Shown here: piece after piece, positions 45,508 through 56,238 of the stretch | How the letters are laid out: each line of letters begins with the position of its first letter | Position numbering within the stretch: position 1 is the first letter of the stretch | From: Tenebrio molitor | Lineage: Eukaryota; Arthropoda; Insecta; Coleoptera; Tenebrionidae | Assembly (NCBI RefSeq): GCF_963966145.1 | Contig: NC_091049.1 | Span: 14,136,001-14,200,000 of the forward strand | DNA length: 64,000 nt | Direction: 5' to 3' | The notes under the pieces: model-generated | The model's database searches: none | What the model was told of the DNA's origin: nothing | What the model saw: only the letters and a program-made list of their open reading frames with translations | Program-made: the position numbers and the translations under genes

Positions 45508-45874
45508 ATGGCACTAATTGATGCTGCAGACAAAAATCAGATAAAAATTATACAAAATAGAATAAAAAGACTGCATTGAGTTTAATAATTTATCTGTTGG
45601 CAATAAAGTTAAAGCATCTAATCAACTGTATATGGAAAACAGAATTTTAAAAGAATTAGGAAATGCTGCGGTTGAAACAATAGAAAAGATGGACGAAGAA
45701 ATTGAGTATTAAGATAATAAAATTAATGTATTGGAACAAGAATTAAAAGAGGTAAATAGTTATAATGAAGAAAAAATAAACGCATTACTGAACAAAAATC
45801 CTGTTATTAGATATAACAATAAAGAACGAGCAAAAAGACGTTTACCAAATACTCTTTCTCTAGTTAATAAATGA
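45508..45874 (+). pseudogene. Coiled-coil protein of the virus-like block, broken
   Basis: Starts MALIDAADKNQIKIIQNRIK, changes frame near 45578, continues SNQLYMENRILKELGNAAVE, meets TAA near 45710, and continues INVLEQELKEVNSYNEEKIN and KRRLPNTLSLVNK. Heptad-like leucine/isoleucine spacing suggests a coiled coil. Its stop overlaps the next start (ATGA, 45871-45874), an arrangement typical of compact viral or plasmid genomes. No family recognised. Confidence 0.5.
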
Positions 45875-46068
45875 ATACAGAAAATTCGGACAAAGTCCTC
45901 ATGAGCACAGCGAATTTATTAATCAAGGCGAACTTAAAGATTGTTGAATTACAAAAAGAAAAGAAAAAAATTATATTTATTCTTATTTGTGTTATTTCAA
46001 TAATTCTTATAATAATGTTAGTTGCTGTTCTGCTTCGTATATGCCCTCTTGAATGTTTTCACCATTAA
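45871..46068 (+). CDS. Small single-pass membrane protein
   Basis: 65 residues: a polar, helical N-terminal half (about 34 residues), a Lys cluster (EKKK), then one hydrophobic segment (IIFILICVISIILIIMLVAV). The last 10 or so residues overlap the antisense 3' end of the integrase gene (stop at 46007). The Lys-rich edge predicts the N-terminus in the cytosol. No family recognised; small membrane proteins are common in Polinton-like and related viruses. Confidence 0.5.
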   Translation: MNTENSDKVLMSTANLLIKANLKIVELQKEKKKIIFILICVISIILIIMLVAVLLRICPLECFHH

Positions 46069-46306
46069 GATCAGAAACAAAGTAAATCCAAACATTATAT
46101 ACACGTTTTTCTACAATTGTAAATATTGCTTCAGTCCAGTTCGTTTTTAATTTGTTACGATATATATCAACCATATTAGACAATCTAATTCTATCACCAA
46201 CTTCAAATTTTGGTTTTTGATTTGTTAGTATATCCATGTATATGGTTTCTAATAACTGCCTTTCATTTTCTTTATTTACATCTTTTGGTTTCATTTTAAT
46301 TTCGTA

Positions 46307-47476
46307 TCCCACCTCCACCCGGCGGCACGGCAATTTTGCCGGAGTACATACACTATTGCGGATAACTATCAAGTAATAGTGCAGTGCCTATCAACATAAT
46401 TACCGGCGTCTCGCCTCCACATTTTGACTTTTTTGTGTTTTATGTTCTGTGTCAATGTTAAGGAATTTCAACCACCAATGTGTTCTCTAAGTCCAAAATT
46501 TTTAAATTTTTAAAAAGAGATTGCGGTACTATTCCTGTTGCTGAAATTATAAATGGTAAAATCAAAATTTTTTCTAAACACTAAAGATTTCTCATAGCAA
46601 CGGAGAGTTATAAATATTTATTAATTTTTGTATTATATGTCTGTGTTATATTGTGTGAATTTGGAACAGCTATATCTAAAAGATATGCTTGCTTTTGTTG
46701 TTTATTTAAAATAATAATGTCTGGTCTGTTATGCTGAATATGAATGTCAGTTAAAACTGTACGATCAAAATATAATTTGTAATTGTCATTTTCCAAACAA
46801 CTTTCTGGTTTATAAATATAATGTGGTTGTGTATCCTTTGTTACCCGTGGGCTGTTTGGGTGGTCCAAAACCACCCCCGCTCGTTCTTTTGTCGCGTTTG
46901 GTCCCAACTTTCTAAAAATAGTTGACGCCGGCCGGAAACGGCACGGCCACTGGCCACTTCTCTACCTGATCTAAGAGGAGAAAGTTGTTTTTTTCCGTGC
47001 TCCTCTACTTCTGCACAAAGGGCCTGACGGTCCGAGTAAACCGGCTGGATTGCGAAACGGCTATCTTCTTCGACGGGGTGCATTTGCTACTCCAGCGTTA
47101 AAACGGCATCAGTCAACAAATCTCGACACCGGCCCCGAAGATGGACTCGACAGTTCGACCGCTCCAGGGGACCGGTGGTAACACCTTTAATAAGTTGAAT
47201 TTAACTGCTAAATTCATGTGTATAATTTTTGCGAATATATAATGACGTTTTCTATATTCGCTTTGAGCCAAAACGGTACAAGAAGAAATGATGTGTTCAA
47301 TGGTTTCCCCTTCAGTTCCGCAAATTCTACATTTATCAATGATCGATTCTAAACCGCATATGTGTTTTTTATAATTTCTTGTATTTATAACACGATCTTG
47401 TATTGCAAATATAAAACCCTCAGTCTCAGGATGAATATTTGATTTTTTAAGCCATGCATGAGAAGCTTGAATATTA
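46307..47476 (-). mobile_element. LINE copy B (R2-like C-terminal end) inserted in the integrase
   Basis: Minus strand: EINIQASHAWLKKS and FIFAIQDRVINTRNYKKH, then a CCHC finger (DKCRICGTEGETIEHIISSC), then YFDRTVLTDIHIQHNRPDII and LLDIAVPNSHNITQTYN, the PD-(D/E)XK-like endonuclease end found in R2-type LINEs. It ends at CACCCGGCGGCACGG (46316 on). The reverse transcriptase is absent, so it is 5' truncated. Orientation is the same as the integrase. A solo LTR interrupts it. Confidence 0.8.
46839..47183. repeat. Solo LTR (345 bp) with CCTT target duplication
   Basis: GC-rich block with inverted ends TGTTACC...GGTAACA and CCTT on both sides (46835-46838, 47184-47187). The homologous LINE copy at 25.1-26.4 kb lacks it, confirming an insertion. 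A 4-bp duplication fits Ty3/gypsy. No internal genes remain, as after LTR-LTR recombination. Confidence 0.9.
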
Positions 47477-48313
47477 ATTTCTATTATAAAACAAAAATGT
47501 TATGTAATTATGTTATTAATATAATGTTCTTGTCTTTTCATTTCTGGTTGTTCTAGTTCTTTAAAATATCTCCCATGTAAAGACTTTTGTTTTATATTTG
47601 CTATAGTGTCAGGTATATTTGGCTCAACAATATCTGAAATTATATTATCACTTAAATTTAAAGGTGTGTAACCTTTATCCGCTGAAACCAAAGCATTAAA
47701 AACAGTGTTATCACGAGCTCTATTGAGAAAATAATTTTTTAGTGAAGCAATTTGATTGTGTTGTAGAATTTCTAGATTTGATAAGAATTGTTTGTTATTT
47801 CCTAAAGTACGGTTGAACCTCTCAACAAAGAAAGCCTTGTTTTTTGTTCCTGTACTATAAAGATTGATATTGTGTTTATTTAAAACAATCCTCATATCCT
47901 TATTATAAAACTCTTTTCCTTTATCAGCATGTAAATTTTTTGGGGGATTGTGTTTATCTTTAATCGCTTGTTGTATGATTTTTAAAAATGCTTAGATACT
48001 TCTAATCCTGATTTGGTTTTTAAAGGTTCTACCCACACAAATTTAGAAAAGGTGTCTTCAGCAACTAGAATATAGATAAATCCCTTGTTAATCTTTTTAA
48101 ATTTATTAAAATCATTCGTTTTTGACTTTAAGCCTGCGGAGCAATAGTCCCTTTTAAGGACGCTTTTTGTTCTTAAAGTATAGCTTGGATCTTCTGATTT
48201 TCCTTTTGGTCTATAAAAAATATAAATATCTATTTGCCAAATATCATCAATACCTCTGTGTTGAAAGCGACGTGTTGGATATTTTTTCCTAGCGGGTTTA
48301 AACAATTCAAAAA

Positions 48314-48463
48314 TTAAATATCTTCAGGTGATTTAGAAATATTATTTTTCATTGATTGACAATTTCTGCAAGTTGATATTCTTCTACAGCGTTTATATTT
48401 TACAATAAATTCTGGTTCTCCAGTGGATTTAGTTTTCGTTTTGCATATTTTACAATAATCCAT
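48314..48463 (-). CDS. Small zinc-ribbon protein of the virus-like block
   Basis: A 49-residue frame, ATG at 48463, stop at 48314-48316. Two CXXC pairs (YCKICK near the start and STCRNC near residue 31) around a basic strand (FIVKYKRCRR) fit a zinc ribbon. Small proteins with two CXXC pairs occur in Polinton/Maverick elements. It lies directly upstream of the integrase with almost no spacer. Confidence 0.5.
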   Translation of the reverse strand: MDYCKICKTKTKSTGEPEFIVKYKRCRRISTCRNCQSMKNNISKSPEDI

Positions 48464-48551
48464 TTGGTTGGCAATAAACTGAATTTGTCAGACTTTGTCA
48501 TGAGGACTTCGCCTTTGGCTCTGGGCTGATTTCATCAGACTTTGTTCGAAT

Positions 48552-48752
48552 TTAAACAAATTTTAAGAATGTTTTCATATGTTTTTTCATTTCCTCATAA
48601 GATAATTTTGTTAATAAAATAATAGTAATTTTTCGTAAAATTTCAACTTCTTCATCTTCTGTCAGATTAAGTTCAATTTCTTCACCATTTACTGTACAAC
48701 AAACAGTAGAGATACCATTTTCATTTAAATTGATTACTATATTGCTTTCCAT
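48552..48752 (-). CDS. Small acidic protein of the virus-like block, unknown
   Basis: 66 residues starting MESNIVINLNENGISTVCCT, with an acidic patch (LTEDEEVEILRK) and a helical C-terminus (LSYEEMKKHMKTFLKF). The start follows an AT-rich spacer, and the palindromic spacers flank both ends (48485-48550, 48785-48845). No family recognised. Confidence 0.45.
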   Translation of the reverse strand: MESNIVINLNENGISTVCCTVNGEEIELNLTEDEEVEILRKITIILLTKLSYEEMKKHMKTFLKFV

Positions 48753-48845
48753 TTATATATGTTTATTTTTGTAAATAATTAAATTCGGGCGAAGCCCTCA
48801 TGAGCGTCCACAAAGTGGACTAGTGCGTAGCATGCGAAGCGAATT

Positions 48846-49317
48846 ATACAGAAAACTTAACTAGCTAAATAAAGCTAAATATATGTACTTCAAGTTCATT
48901 ACCAATGACTTTTCTCGTGGCAGGAGTATTTTTAACGATATTTAATAAAATAAGAGAGGCAAACAAATTTTTTTCACTTCTTGGAAAAAATACCCAATTT
49001 TTGAGGAGCTGTATCTCGAAAACTGCTGGATGCACAAAGTTCGCTGAGGCCTCAAACTATAGTGAATTTAATCTAGTTTAAAAAAGTTCACATCAACTTT
49101 TTCTGTGAGACGCATATCTTAGGAGATATTGGGCAAAAACTGAAAATAGTGCCAAATTTTGCTGTTCTTTGGCTACCACGCAGCGCGCACAAACAAGTCT
49201 TTCGAAGTTGCAAATTTGGTTTTTTACTCTTGGCTGAGGTTCAAACAACATATTAAAAAAATCAGAACTACATGACCTTATGCAAGGTCGAATGTTTATA
49301 CTCGTATTGACTGGACT
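48846..49317. other. No recognisable gene
   Basis: AT-rich. Minus-strand frames near 49093-49374 carry no domain and run into the LINE fragment. Nothing assigned. Confidence 0.4.
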
Positions 49318-49442
49318 AATTCCCGTTGCTGAAATTGTAAAATGGTAAAATCGAAAATTTTTTCTAAACACCAAAGATTTCTCATAGCAACGGAGAGTTC
49401 TAAATATTTATTAATCTTTGTGTTAAATGTCTGTGTTATATT

Positions 49443-50863
49443 CAGGGTTATTACGGTGACTCTTGGATATTGTTTATTAACGGATAAACAGAAAATAACT
49501 AAGAAAATTCGGAAGTCTGTTTATGGTGGCATATTGGTTATCTGTCCTTGATTCGTTATGTTGGAAGTTTTCAGATTATTGGAAAATAACCAATTTTACG
49601 TGTTTTGGGTATTACTGTGACAAAACAGGTTACGACATCCAATGTTTGATATTGGAAAATTTAAGAACGATCTGGGGTGGTCTTATTACTGTTGGATATT
49701 GGTTATTTCGTATTGTAGGTATACCTAAAAGTGAAAATGGATGTAAATTTGTTATGTCTGACTTGGTCTAACGTAAAACATGAAAAGTTTTGACATTTTG
49801 CTGGTTTTGGTAACATCAAAATTGACAATAAGAAGGATGAATGTAGGTGTAGAAAACTTGATGTAGATACTAGATTTTTTGCACTCGACTGTAATTGTCG
49901 TTTCTTGGCACAGACTATGCCTTTTTATTTCATCCAGGGGGAGCAACTAATAGTAGTTTATTTGACGAGTTTGAGGGTAAATTGGATTTTTTTGGCACTC
50001 GTGGACCTTTAAAACGCTCGCTTCACTCGCATTTTAAACTGGCCCACTCGTGCCAAAAAAACCCAATTGATACACGAACGAGTTGAATACAACGTTTTTT
50101 TGTTCGACGAGCCCCTTAAAGGCTCCAAATCGCTTAAAATCTTTAAAATTAGCTTGACGTTTCGTTTTGACAAGTGGTGACATTTATCAAAATCCGTTCA
50201 CACAGGAGAAAATTCTCATTCTCATTTAAATGACGTCAAATGTTAGACAAATGGTTAACGAAAAAGATAAAATAAAACTTCTGAAAACATGAGTGGAAGC
50301 TTCAGTTATCCTAAGTTGTAACCACGATGATGAGACATTTTGCCGAAACTCCAACAAACAAAGTTATGTGTAGTAAATCTATTTACCATTTTCGTCCCTC
50401 TCGTTTGAAAAATGAGATTCTATTTTCATAAATAAGTACGGCATTCTTCAATAAAAACATTTTTTAAATAAAATGAGGCAAATGTCACTATTGACAAGTG
50501 ACAGTTTATTAAGTTAAGCTGCATGTTTTCAGAAATTTTGCTTTTCAGAGCCGCCCTGTTTTTTCTGATCAAATTGTATTTTTTGGAAGACTTTTTTATT
50601 CTAGCATGACATTGACATGTCATTCATGTCAAATAAAATCGTAAATCCCTAAAAATATTGCCTGATTCTTTAGGTTGGAGACACTGGAGAAGGCAACTTC
50701 GTATCGTGTTTCTATCCAACATCTGAAATTTACCAAGGTCACTTAAGCGTTACCAATGTGGACACCATAATAGGGAATATTTTAATTATTGAAATATTTC
50801 AATATCCAATGTTGCTTTCCTTTCAATATTGGTAAATAACCAATGGTCACCATAATAAGCCTG
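49443..50863. mobile_element. DNA element of 1421 bp inserted in LINE copy C
   Basis: Ends CAGGGTTATTACGGTGAC and, inverted, CAGGCTTATTATGGTGAC; ATT on both sides (49440-49442, 50864-50866) restores the LINE when removed. The interior has subterminal TTGGTTATTTACC-like repeats, and at 49935-50215 the inverted copy of the 33050-33290 hairpin repeat. No transposase is recognised, so it is non-autonomous. A 3-bp duplication could indicate Harbinger-like or a related group. Confidence 0.8.
49935..50215 (-). repeat. Hairpin repeat, inverted copy of 33050-33290
   Basis: The longer version has arms AAATTGGATTTTTTTGGCAC and the inverted CCAAAAAAACCCAATT around a CGCTCGCTTCACTCG core. Adjacent TTCGACGAGCCCC and TCCAAATCGCTTAAAATC match the 33-kb copy. 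Confidence 0.8.
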
Positions 50864-50999
50864 ATTGTGTGAATTTGGAACAGCTATATCTAAAATTAAT
50901 ATTATAATATTCTTTTTCATCGGCTTTAATAAAATGAATATGTAAAGAACCCAACGAATCCATTTATTTATTTAACACAAATAAATAATGCAAACCGCA

Positions 51000-52968
51000 T
51001 TCGTTTATCGCTAAACTGCGTTAGCGCAGAAGTCTAAGCGTCGCGCTCTGAACATGTAATTCTCGCCGAAGTAGGCGAGTAGAGTGGACTATTGTCAAAT
51101 ATCGTTCTGCTAATTTCTTGTTTTCGAGTTGTTTAAGGTCGTGGAAAGAGTGGAAAAGTTGCAGAGAAGGAGACCTCACGCTGGTGAGGAAGACGGTGAG
51201 GAAGGGATGGACAGAAAGGTGAAGAAAACCATGAGTTCAAATGAGGAAGTAAATGCGACAATTCCGATAACTGTCACGAGAAATGTCAAGAGAAATGACC
51301 AAACTTCAAATTCAAATTTATCGTCCAGCGTCTCGACCCAAAACAAGTATGACCCTCTGTCAGACCACGAGGATACTGACCTCGTGGACTGCCAGATGGA
51401 GGAACATGTTGAGGAAGAGGAGCCCCTGGCTCAAGAAAAAAAAAAGGAGAAGCCGGCGCCAATAATCCTGCACGGCAATTTCGGAGCTAAAAGACTCCTA
51501 GAATTTTGTAAAAGCAGCGCCAAGAACCAGGTACTTTTAAAATTTACGCGGAATAATACGATCGTCCTCACCGAGAACCTCGAGGACTTCAAGATCCTAC
51601 GAGACGCATTAAAGGACAGCAAGACCGCCGATTGGCATACTTATACGTTGAGGAATGAAAAAACACATGCGTTTGTTGCCTAAGGGCTCGAGAACCATCC
51701 GGATCCGGAAGATCTAAAGAAGGACTTACTATCTAAAGGTGTACCGGTGGTAAACGTGTATAAGATGAAGAACACGAACTCCTCACTGTATGTAGTCATC
51801 ACGGACAGCAAAACTAGCCTCAGCGACATCCAAGCAAAGGTAAGGACGGTGGAATATGTGGTTGTAAGGTGGCAGAGGCTCATAAATACAAAACAAATTG
51901 TCCAATGCCATAAATGTCAAGTCTGGGGACACTCTGCCAGCAATTGCTATTTCAGCGTCAAATGCCTGAAGTGCGCACAGAATCATCTGACTAGAGACTG
52001 CGCACTGAAGAAGGGTGTCGCTGAGGATCAAAAAAAGTTGAAGTGCGCCAACTGTGGCCAGGGACATCTAGCGAGCAGCCAACTTTGCGAGGCCTACTTG
52101 ACAAGACGGACCTACGTGGAGCAGATAAAAGCTGCGGCGGTGGACAGAAGGGTCCCGGTAATGAAGAAATATGTCCCGGCGCCAGTAATTAAACGAAGTA
52201 ATAGATATTAAAAATTTAATAAAAATTTATCGGGAGTTAACTTCAAAATTAAAACATTATGGCGATTCGTTTGAACAGATAGAAATAATAATGGAATTTT
52301 CCGAAAAACTCGCAATATAATTCACTCCAAAGGAGAAATACGTAAAGCTGATGACCTGGAATGCAAATGGCATTCTAGGTAAATTAGGAGAACTCAAAGT
52401 ATTCCTCAAAATGCATGACGTGGACATAATGTTAATAACTGAAACAAAGTTACTAAAAACAGACAAAATAAACATAGATTCATACAACATACTCCGCAAG
52501 GAGAGAAACACAGACACTAGGGGTGGCGGTGTAGCGATTTTGGTGAAGCGCGGCATCCCATATATTAAAGCCCAGGTGGCTGCAAATGAAATAGAGTGCA
52601 CGGCCATAAAGCTATCCAACAACATCGTGATAGCTGTTGTCTACAACCGGCCGTGCAACAAATATAAAATTGAAAGCATTCGCAAAATTTATAATACACA
52701 CAATAACATAATAATTGGAGGGGACCTTAATTCAAAACATATTGATTGGGGAAATAATTCGAATAACACAAACGGTATAACACTACACAATTTAATTAAT
52801 AGTTCCAACATCAACATACATCACCTGTCCTCACACACACATTATCCAAGTAACAACTCAGATCCTTCAACAATTGACTTTTTCCTACTAAAAAATATAA
52901 CAAATTACACAATTGCACATACACTACACGAACTGCCATCTGATCATTACCCTGAAGAAATGCACATT
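51000..52968 (+). mobile_element. Jockey-like LINE, 3' truncated
   Basis: Starts with a 5' leader (to about 51206), then a gag-like ORF1 and the first part of ORF2 (endonuclease). It stops at about 52955, before the reverse transcriptase, where it abuts the tandem repeats at 52968. Loss of the 3' end is unusual for a LINE and implies a later deletion or the insertion of the neighbouring element. Confidence 0.8.
51207..52211 (+). pseudogene. LINE ORF1 (gag-like RNA-binding protein) with one stop
   Basis: Starts MDRKVKKTMSSNEEVNATIP. An acidic head is followed by PIILHGNFGAKRLLEFC and the HTYTLRNEKTHAFVA region, interrupted by TAA at 51681-51683 in an otherwise open frame. It continues GVPVVNVYKMKNTNSSLYVV and three zinc knuckles: QCHKCQVWGHSASNC, KCLKCAQNHLTRDC and CANCGQGHLASSQLC. 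This is the layout of Jockey/I-type ORF1 proteins, which bind the LINE RNA. Confidence 0.85.
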
Positions 52969-52995
52969 GAATTGCTGTCTACTTTATCTTTGTAA
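52351..52995 (+). pseudogene. LINE ORF2, endonuclease domain only
   Basis: An apurinic/apyrimidinic-type endonuclease that nicks target DNA: MTWNANGILGKLGELKVFLK, MLITETKL, RGGGVAILVKRGIPY, IIGGDLNSKHIDWG and DPSTIDFFLL, ending ELPSDHYP where the family has SDH. The catalytic Asn, Glu, Asp and His positions are present. The frame then enters unrelated sequence and stops at 52995. Reverse transcriptase missing. Confidence 0.88.
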
Positions 52996-55075
52996 ATTAT
53001 TGGCCACTTTATCTTTTTGAATTATTGTCAACTTTATCTTTTTGAATTATTGTCAACTTTATCTTTTGATGTATTGGATGTCTTCACCCTATCTCTTGTG
53101 TAAAATAATCGTAATATTTAAGCTATGAGTTCGAACTCTGAACTATTTGAACTTTGATCTCATGAGAACCAGGCAAAGACCCTTTTTTTAGTTGTAGATT
53201 GTTACGTTTTGTTTTTAATGCTCGAACATTGCGAAAAAAATCGATCAAACATTTGCAAAGTCGACCAACTTCCTGTTGGTCTAGTAGGGCGGTCCGGTAG
53301 GTGGTTTCAATGCCCTAAACGACTTAGAGGTGGACGCTCTAAGCCAGAGCCTTAAGTCCATGTTCCTTCGTGCCGTTTTGTCGTGATCCTTTTTTTTTCT
53401 CCATTTTGTGCCGTGCTGTTGCAAGCGAGGGAGTGGGCAATCCCATTGCTAGGCTTTTAGTGCCCATTCGTCCAACTTTCAACTTTCTTTTCATTTGGAG
53501 ACGTAGTCCCTTCCGTTCAATTTGGAGGTTATCTCCGAAATCGCCTGAAGATATCAAGTCGGTATCGATTTCGCCGGAAATCGCTCTCCTACCGTAAACA
53601 TGATGGGCCGAAGCCCATGTCAATCCATCAGGAGTGTCGTTCACTCGAATTACTTCAATCTTACCATCATCTGGTCAAAAGTAAACAAACCAAAACACCT
53701 GAGTGACACTTAAATGACATAATCGGTAGTACCGACCTTGACGTATCTCTTCCTCGCGCGCGAAATTCGAATTAGAGCAATTACGAACGAGTCCTTCGAT
53801 TTTGGCTGATAACCACCCCTTCCTTGGGTGATTCGAAAAAGAATTCACTTCCGTCGGCGATTCGTGTGCAACCTGTTGTTGGTGGTGAAAATAGTGGCGA
53901 CTGCTCGTTTTCGAAAAATACCTGATCACCAGGGATCCATCGCTCACTATTTGAATTAATTTTGTCCTTTTCGGCTGGGAATCGACCCTGCTGTTTCGAT
54001 ATCGAGGCAAAATTTCCTTCGGGGATTAAACATCACCATCACGAGTTCATCGTCGACGCGTGGCGAATCCATTGAAACATCTTGTACCTTGTTACCCTAT
54101 CGAAGGTAAAAACCTATCTGAATTCCTCATTCGTTTAGCCTGGTACTAATGTACGATCGTACGTGTACATTAAGGTGCCTTTGGAGGGCTAGACTTTGGA
54201 GGACTAAATCCTGAGAGGCCACATTTCGGGCGACCCGATCAAAATCCTCGTGTTCGCCTTCGCAACCCGGAGTTTCTCCGTTCCATCGCACGCAAGCCGT
54301 CCTAGACCGTCGCTGTGATACCGGACTGGAGCTGACCTCCCGGAACCTCGACACCGGAGCCATCTCGTCAGATAAGTCCCAAAACTAGCGCCCGACCGTC
54401 ACCTACGCTCAAAATCGACTTATCGTCTACGACTCGCTCGTTTCGGACCTATTAACTCTTCGTGACCTTGAATACTTAATTTTTTTGGTGTATCAAGTTA
54501 CCTTGAGTATTTCACTCATAACTCTTACCTACTCGAAAACTCATTACGTTCGTCAAATTCAGCAAATTGTTGTTATTAACCAAATTGTAAAACGGAAGTC
54601 GTAGCTACTACTTAAGTTAATTTTCACTTGTAAATTTGTTTCAAGTTGAAAATTGCTCATACGTTCGTAAACTGAATTCTACTTTTTTTTTTATTATTAT
54701 CTGTACATACATTTAATCTGCTTGATTCAATATAAAGAGAATCAAAACTTTCAGTTTTGTTTTGTTTCCCGACTTTCTAAAACTGGTGGCGCCTTCACCA
54801 AACGGATCAACCGAGAGGAACCTCCCCGTCTCCACTGCAGCCGGCCGGGGCGGTCGAACAGAGAAATTGTTTCGTAACAAGATTACTGTTTAAGATTGGT
54901 ATATAAACCCCTAACTCGCGAGAGCGGGGAGAACACATGTTGCCGTAGTCGATGACTGTTACTCTGTCGCTCATCGGTCCAACTTTGTAATCCTTATTTT
55001 AATAAACTAGTGTTAGTAAGTGAAGTCAGTGTCTTCATTTTTGAAATCCTACGTTGTTCGTCGAGGAGTACAACA
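52968..55075 (+). repeat. 5' LTR and leader of the errantivirus-like element (left end missing)
   Basis: 52968-53070 carries three to four units of TTTATCTTTTTGAATTATTG (about 27 bp each). The 3' LTR at 62885-62955 has the same units, so this is LTR sequence. A TATA-like TATATAAACCCC (54900) and AATAAACTAG (55001) precede a CGAGGAGTACAACA end at 55075, then GGTGGCAGCGGTGGGAT as a candidate primer site. The LTR would be about 2 kb. The first ~80 bp are missing and the exact structure of 53.1-54.6 kb is unresolved. Confidence 0.5.
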
Positions 55076-55336
55076 TTTTCTGGTGGCAGCGGTGGGATCG
55101 GTTAAAGAAAATCGATTTGAAAATCATTGAAGACCCTGGTGGCAAGGAAGAAAAAGAAGCCTTCTACCAAGAACTACACTTCAGCGACCCACACTCCCGG
55201 GAGAAAATGATCCAGTTAACAGCAGTTACGAAAAGGATGAAAACAGGACCCATCTTTTTCCTGTAAGAAGTTTTTATTTTTGTAAATCTTGAAAATTTTT
55301 GGAACTTTTGCACGTCGGAAATCAATCGTGAAAATA

Positions 55337-56227
55337 ATGAGTATTCAAAGCGACATGGATGAAATTCAAACCAGCGTCGACGAAACACAAATGACATTCG
55401 CGGATGCATTGCGATTCATTCCTGAATACGACGGACAGCCTTGTAACTTATACTTGTTTTTCAATAAATGTGAATTATCGTTAGGTAGAGTTAAGACAAG
55501 CATTAAACCGATTTTATTACAAGCCATTGTCGCGAAATTATCAAGTAGGGCCTTAGATGTTGTTAAATATCGAGATATCAAAGAATGGGGAGAATTAAAA
55601 TTCATGCTAGAGGAAAGTTTTGGCAATAAGAAAATAATTTCATTCTTGCAATTACAATTGAATTCATGCAAACAAAATAGAGACGAAGACGTTCGATCTT
55701 ATAGTTTGAGGTTAGAAGAACTTCAGTATAAATTAATTAGTGCAATAAATAAATCGGAAACAGATTGCAAAACAATAGCAGACTCCATTAAATCGTTATC
55801 TCTTACTATCTTTTTGGAAGGTCTAAATGAGTCCATTAAAAATATAGTCAAATCGCGAAAAAACGATTCCCTAGCCGAAACTGTTCAAAATGCAATCGAG
55901 GAAGAAAGAACGACATCGTTCAAAACGAGTACGCGAAATTTAAATTTTTCATCTAATTTTGATAAATCTTGTCACTTTTGCGGTAAAAAAGGACACATTT
56001 CCAGGGATTGTCGTAATAGAAATAGGAGTTTCTCTCAGTCGAGTTCAAATAATAGTAACAATAATCACAGTAGTAATTGCGTCCCACCTTTGCAGACTTC
56101 TAGAAATATTTTAATTTGTAATTATTGTAAAAAACCTGGACATCATATAAACGATTGTTTTAAACGGAAAAATAATATGAACAGGCAGCGAACACTCAGT
56201 CGAATCAAAATAACGCGACAAATATAA
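55337..56227 (+). pseudogene. Gag of the errantivirus-like Ty3/gypsy element
   Basis: A 296-residue frame begins MSIQSDMDEIQTSVDETQMT. Residues 25-190 have the capsid-type helical Gag fold seen in gypsy errantiviruses (FIPEYDGQPCNLYLFFNKCE, VVKYRDIKEWGELKFMLEES, FLQLQLNSCKQNRDEDVRSY). Two CCHC knuckles follow: CHFCGKKGHISRDC and CNYCKKPGHHINDC. After the second knuckle the natural Asn/Gln-rich continuation lies in the -1 frame and leads into the protease, so there appears to be a frame change near 56178. Annotated as broken; the capsid part is intact. Confidence 0.8.
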
Positions 56228-56238
56228 AATCCAGAGCT

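Larger units (their letters stand above)
46007..48325 (-). pseudogene. Polinton-type integrase, split by a LINE
   Basis: The integrase inserts element DNA and has an RNase-H-fold DDE core. Minus strand from 48325: LFKPARKKYPTRRFQHRGID, DIWQID (first catalytic Asp), YILVAEDTFSKFVWVEPLKT, NLHADKGKEFYNK (DKGKEF at the second Asp), NLYSTGTKNKAFFVERFNRT (with the Glu), to EQPEMKRQEHY near 47540. After the LINE, the C-terminal domain follows (46307-46007): KPKFEVGDRIRLSNMVDIYR, NWTEAIFTI and IQEGIYEAEQQ. A ~35-residue insert lies between DIWQID and the YILV strand. A frame break occurs near 47985. All three acidic positions are present. The domain order matches Polinton/Maverick integrases. Confidence 0.8.
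44727..48845. mobile_element. Polinton/Maverick-like (virus-like) element block, incomplete
   Basis: A compact block of small frames on both strands with very short spacers. It holds a Polinton-type retroviral-like integrase (46007-48325, minus), a 49-residue zinc-ribbon protein, a 66-residue acidic protein, a small membrane protein, a coiled-coil protein and a 144-residue basic protein. The spacers carry related short palindromes with CTCATGAG, GACAAAGTC and GAGGCAAAGCCGAAG. No terminal repeats, DNA polymerase or capsid gene is in view, so this is either a remnant or a small unusual relative. A LINE (46307-47476) sits inside the integrase. Confidence 0.6.
49318..50897 (-). mobile_element. 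LINE copy C, short fragment split by a DNA element
   Basis: 49318-49442 and 50864-50897 together match about 155 bp of LINE copies A and B (ATTTCTCATAGCAACGGAGA, then TGTGTGAATTTGGAACAGCT). The piece is truncated on both sides. Confidence 0.8.

Noticed and set aside
44896..46068. Bacterial contamination as the source of the compact block
   Set aside because: The integrase is of the eukaryotic Polinton type, base composition matches the flanks, and a LINE shared with another locus in the window is inserted in it.
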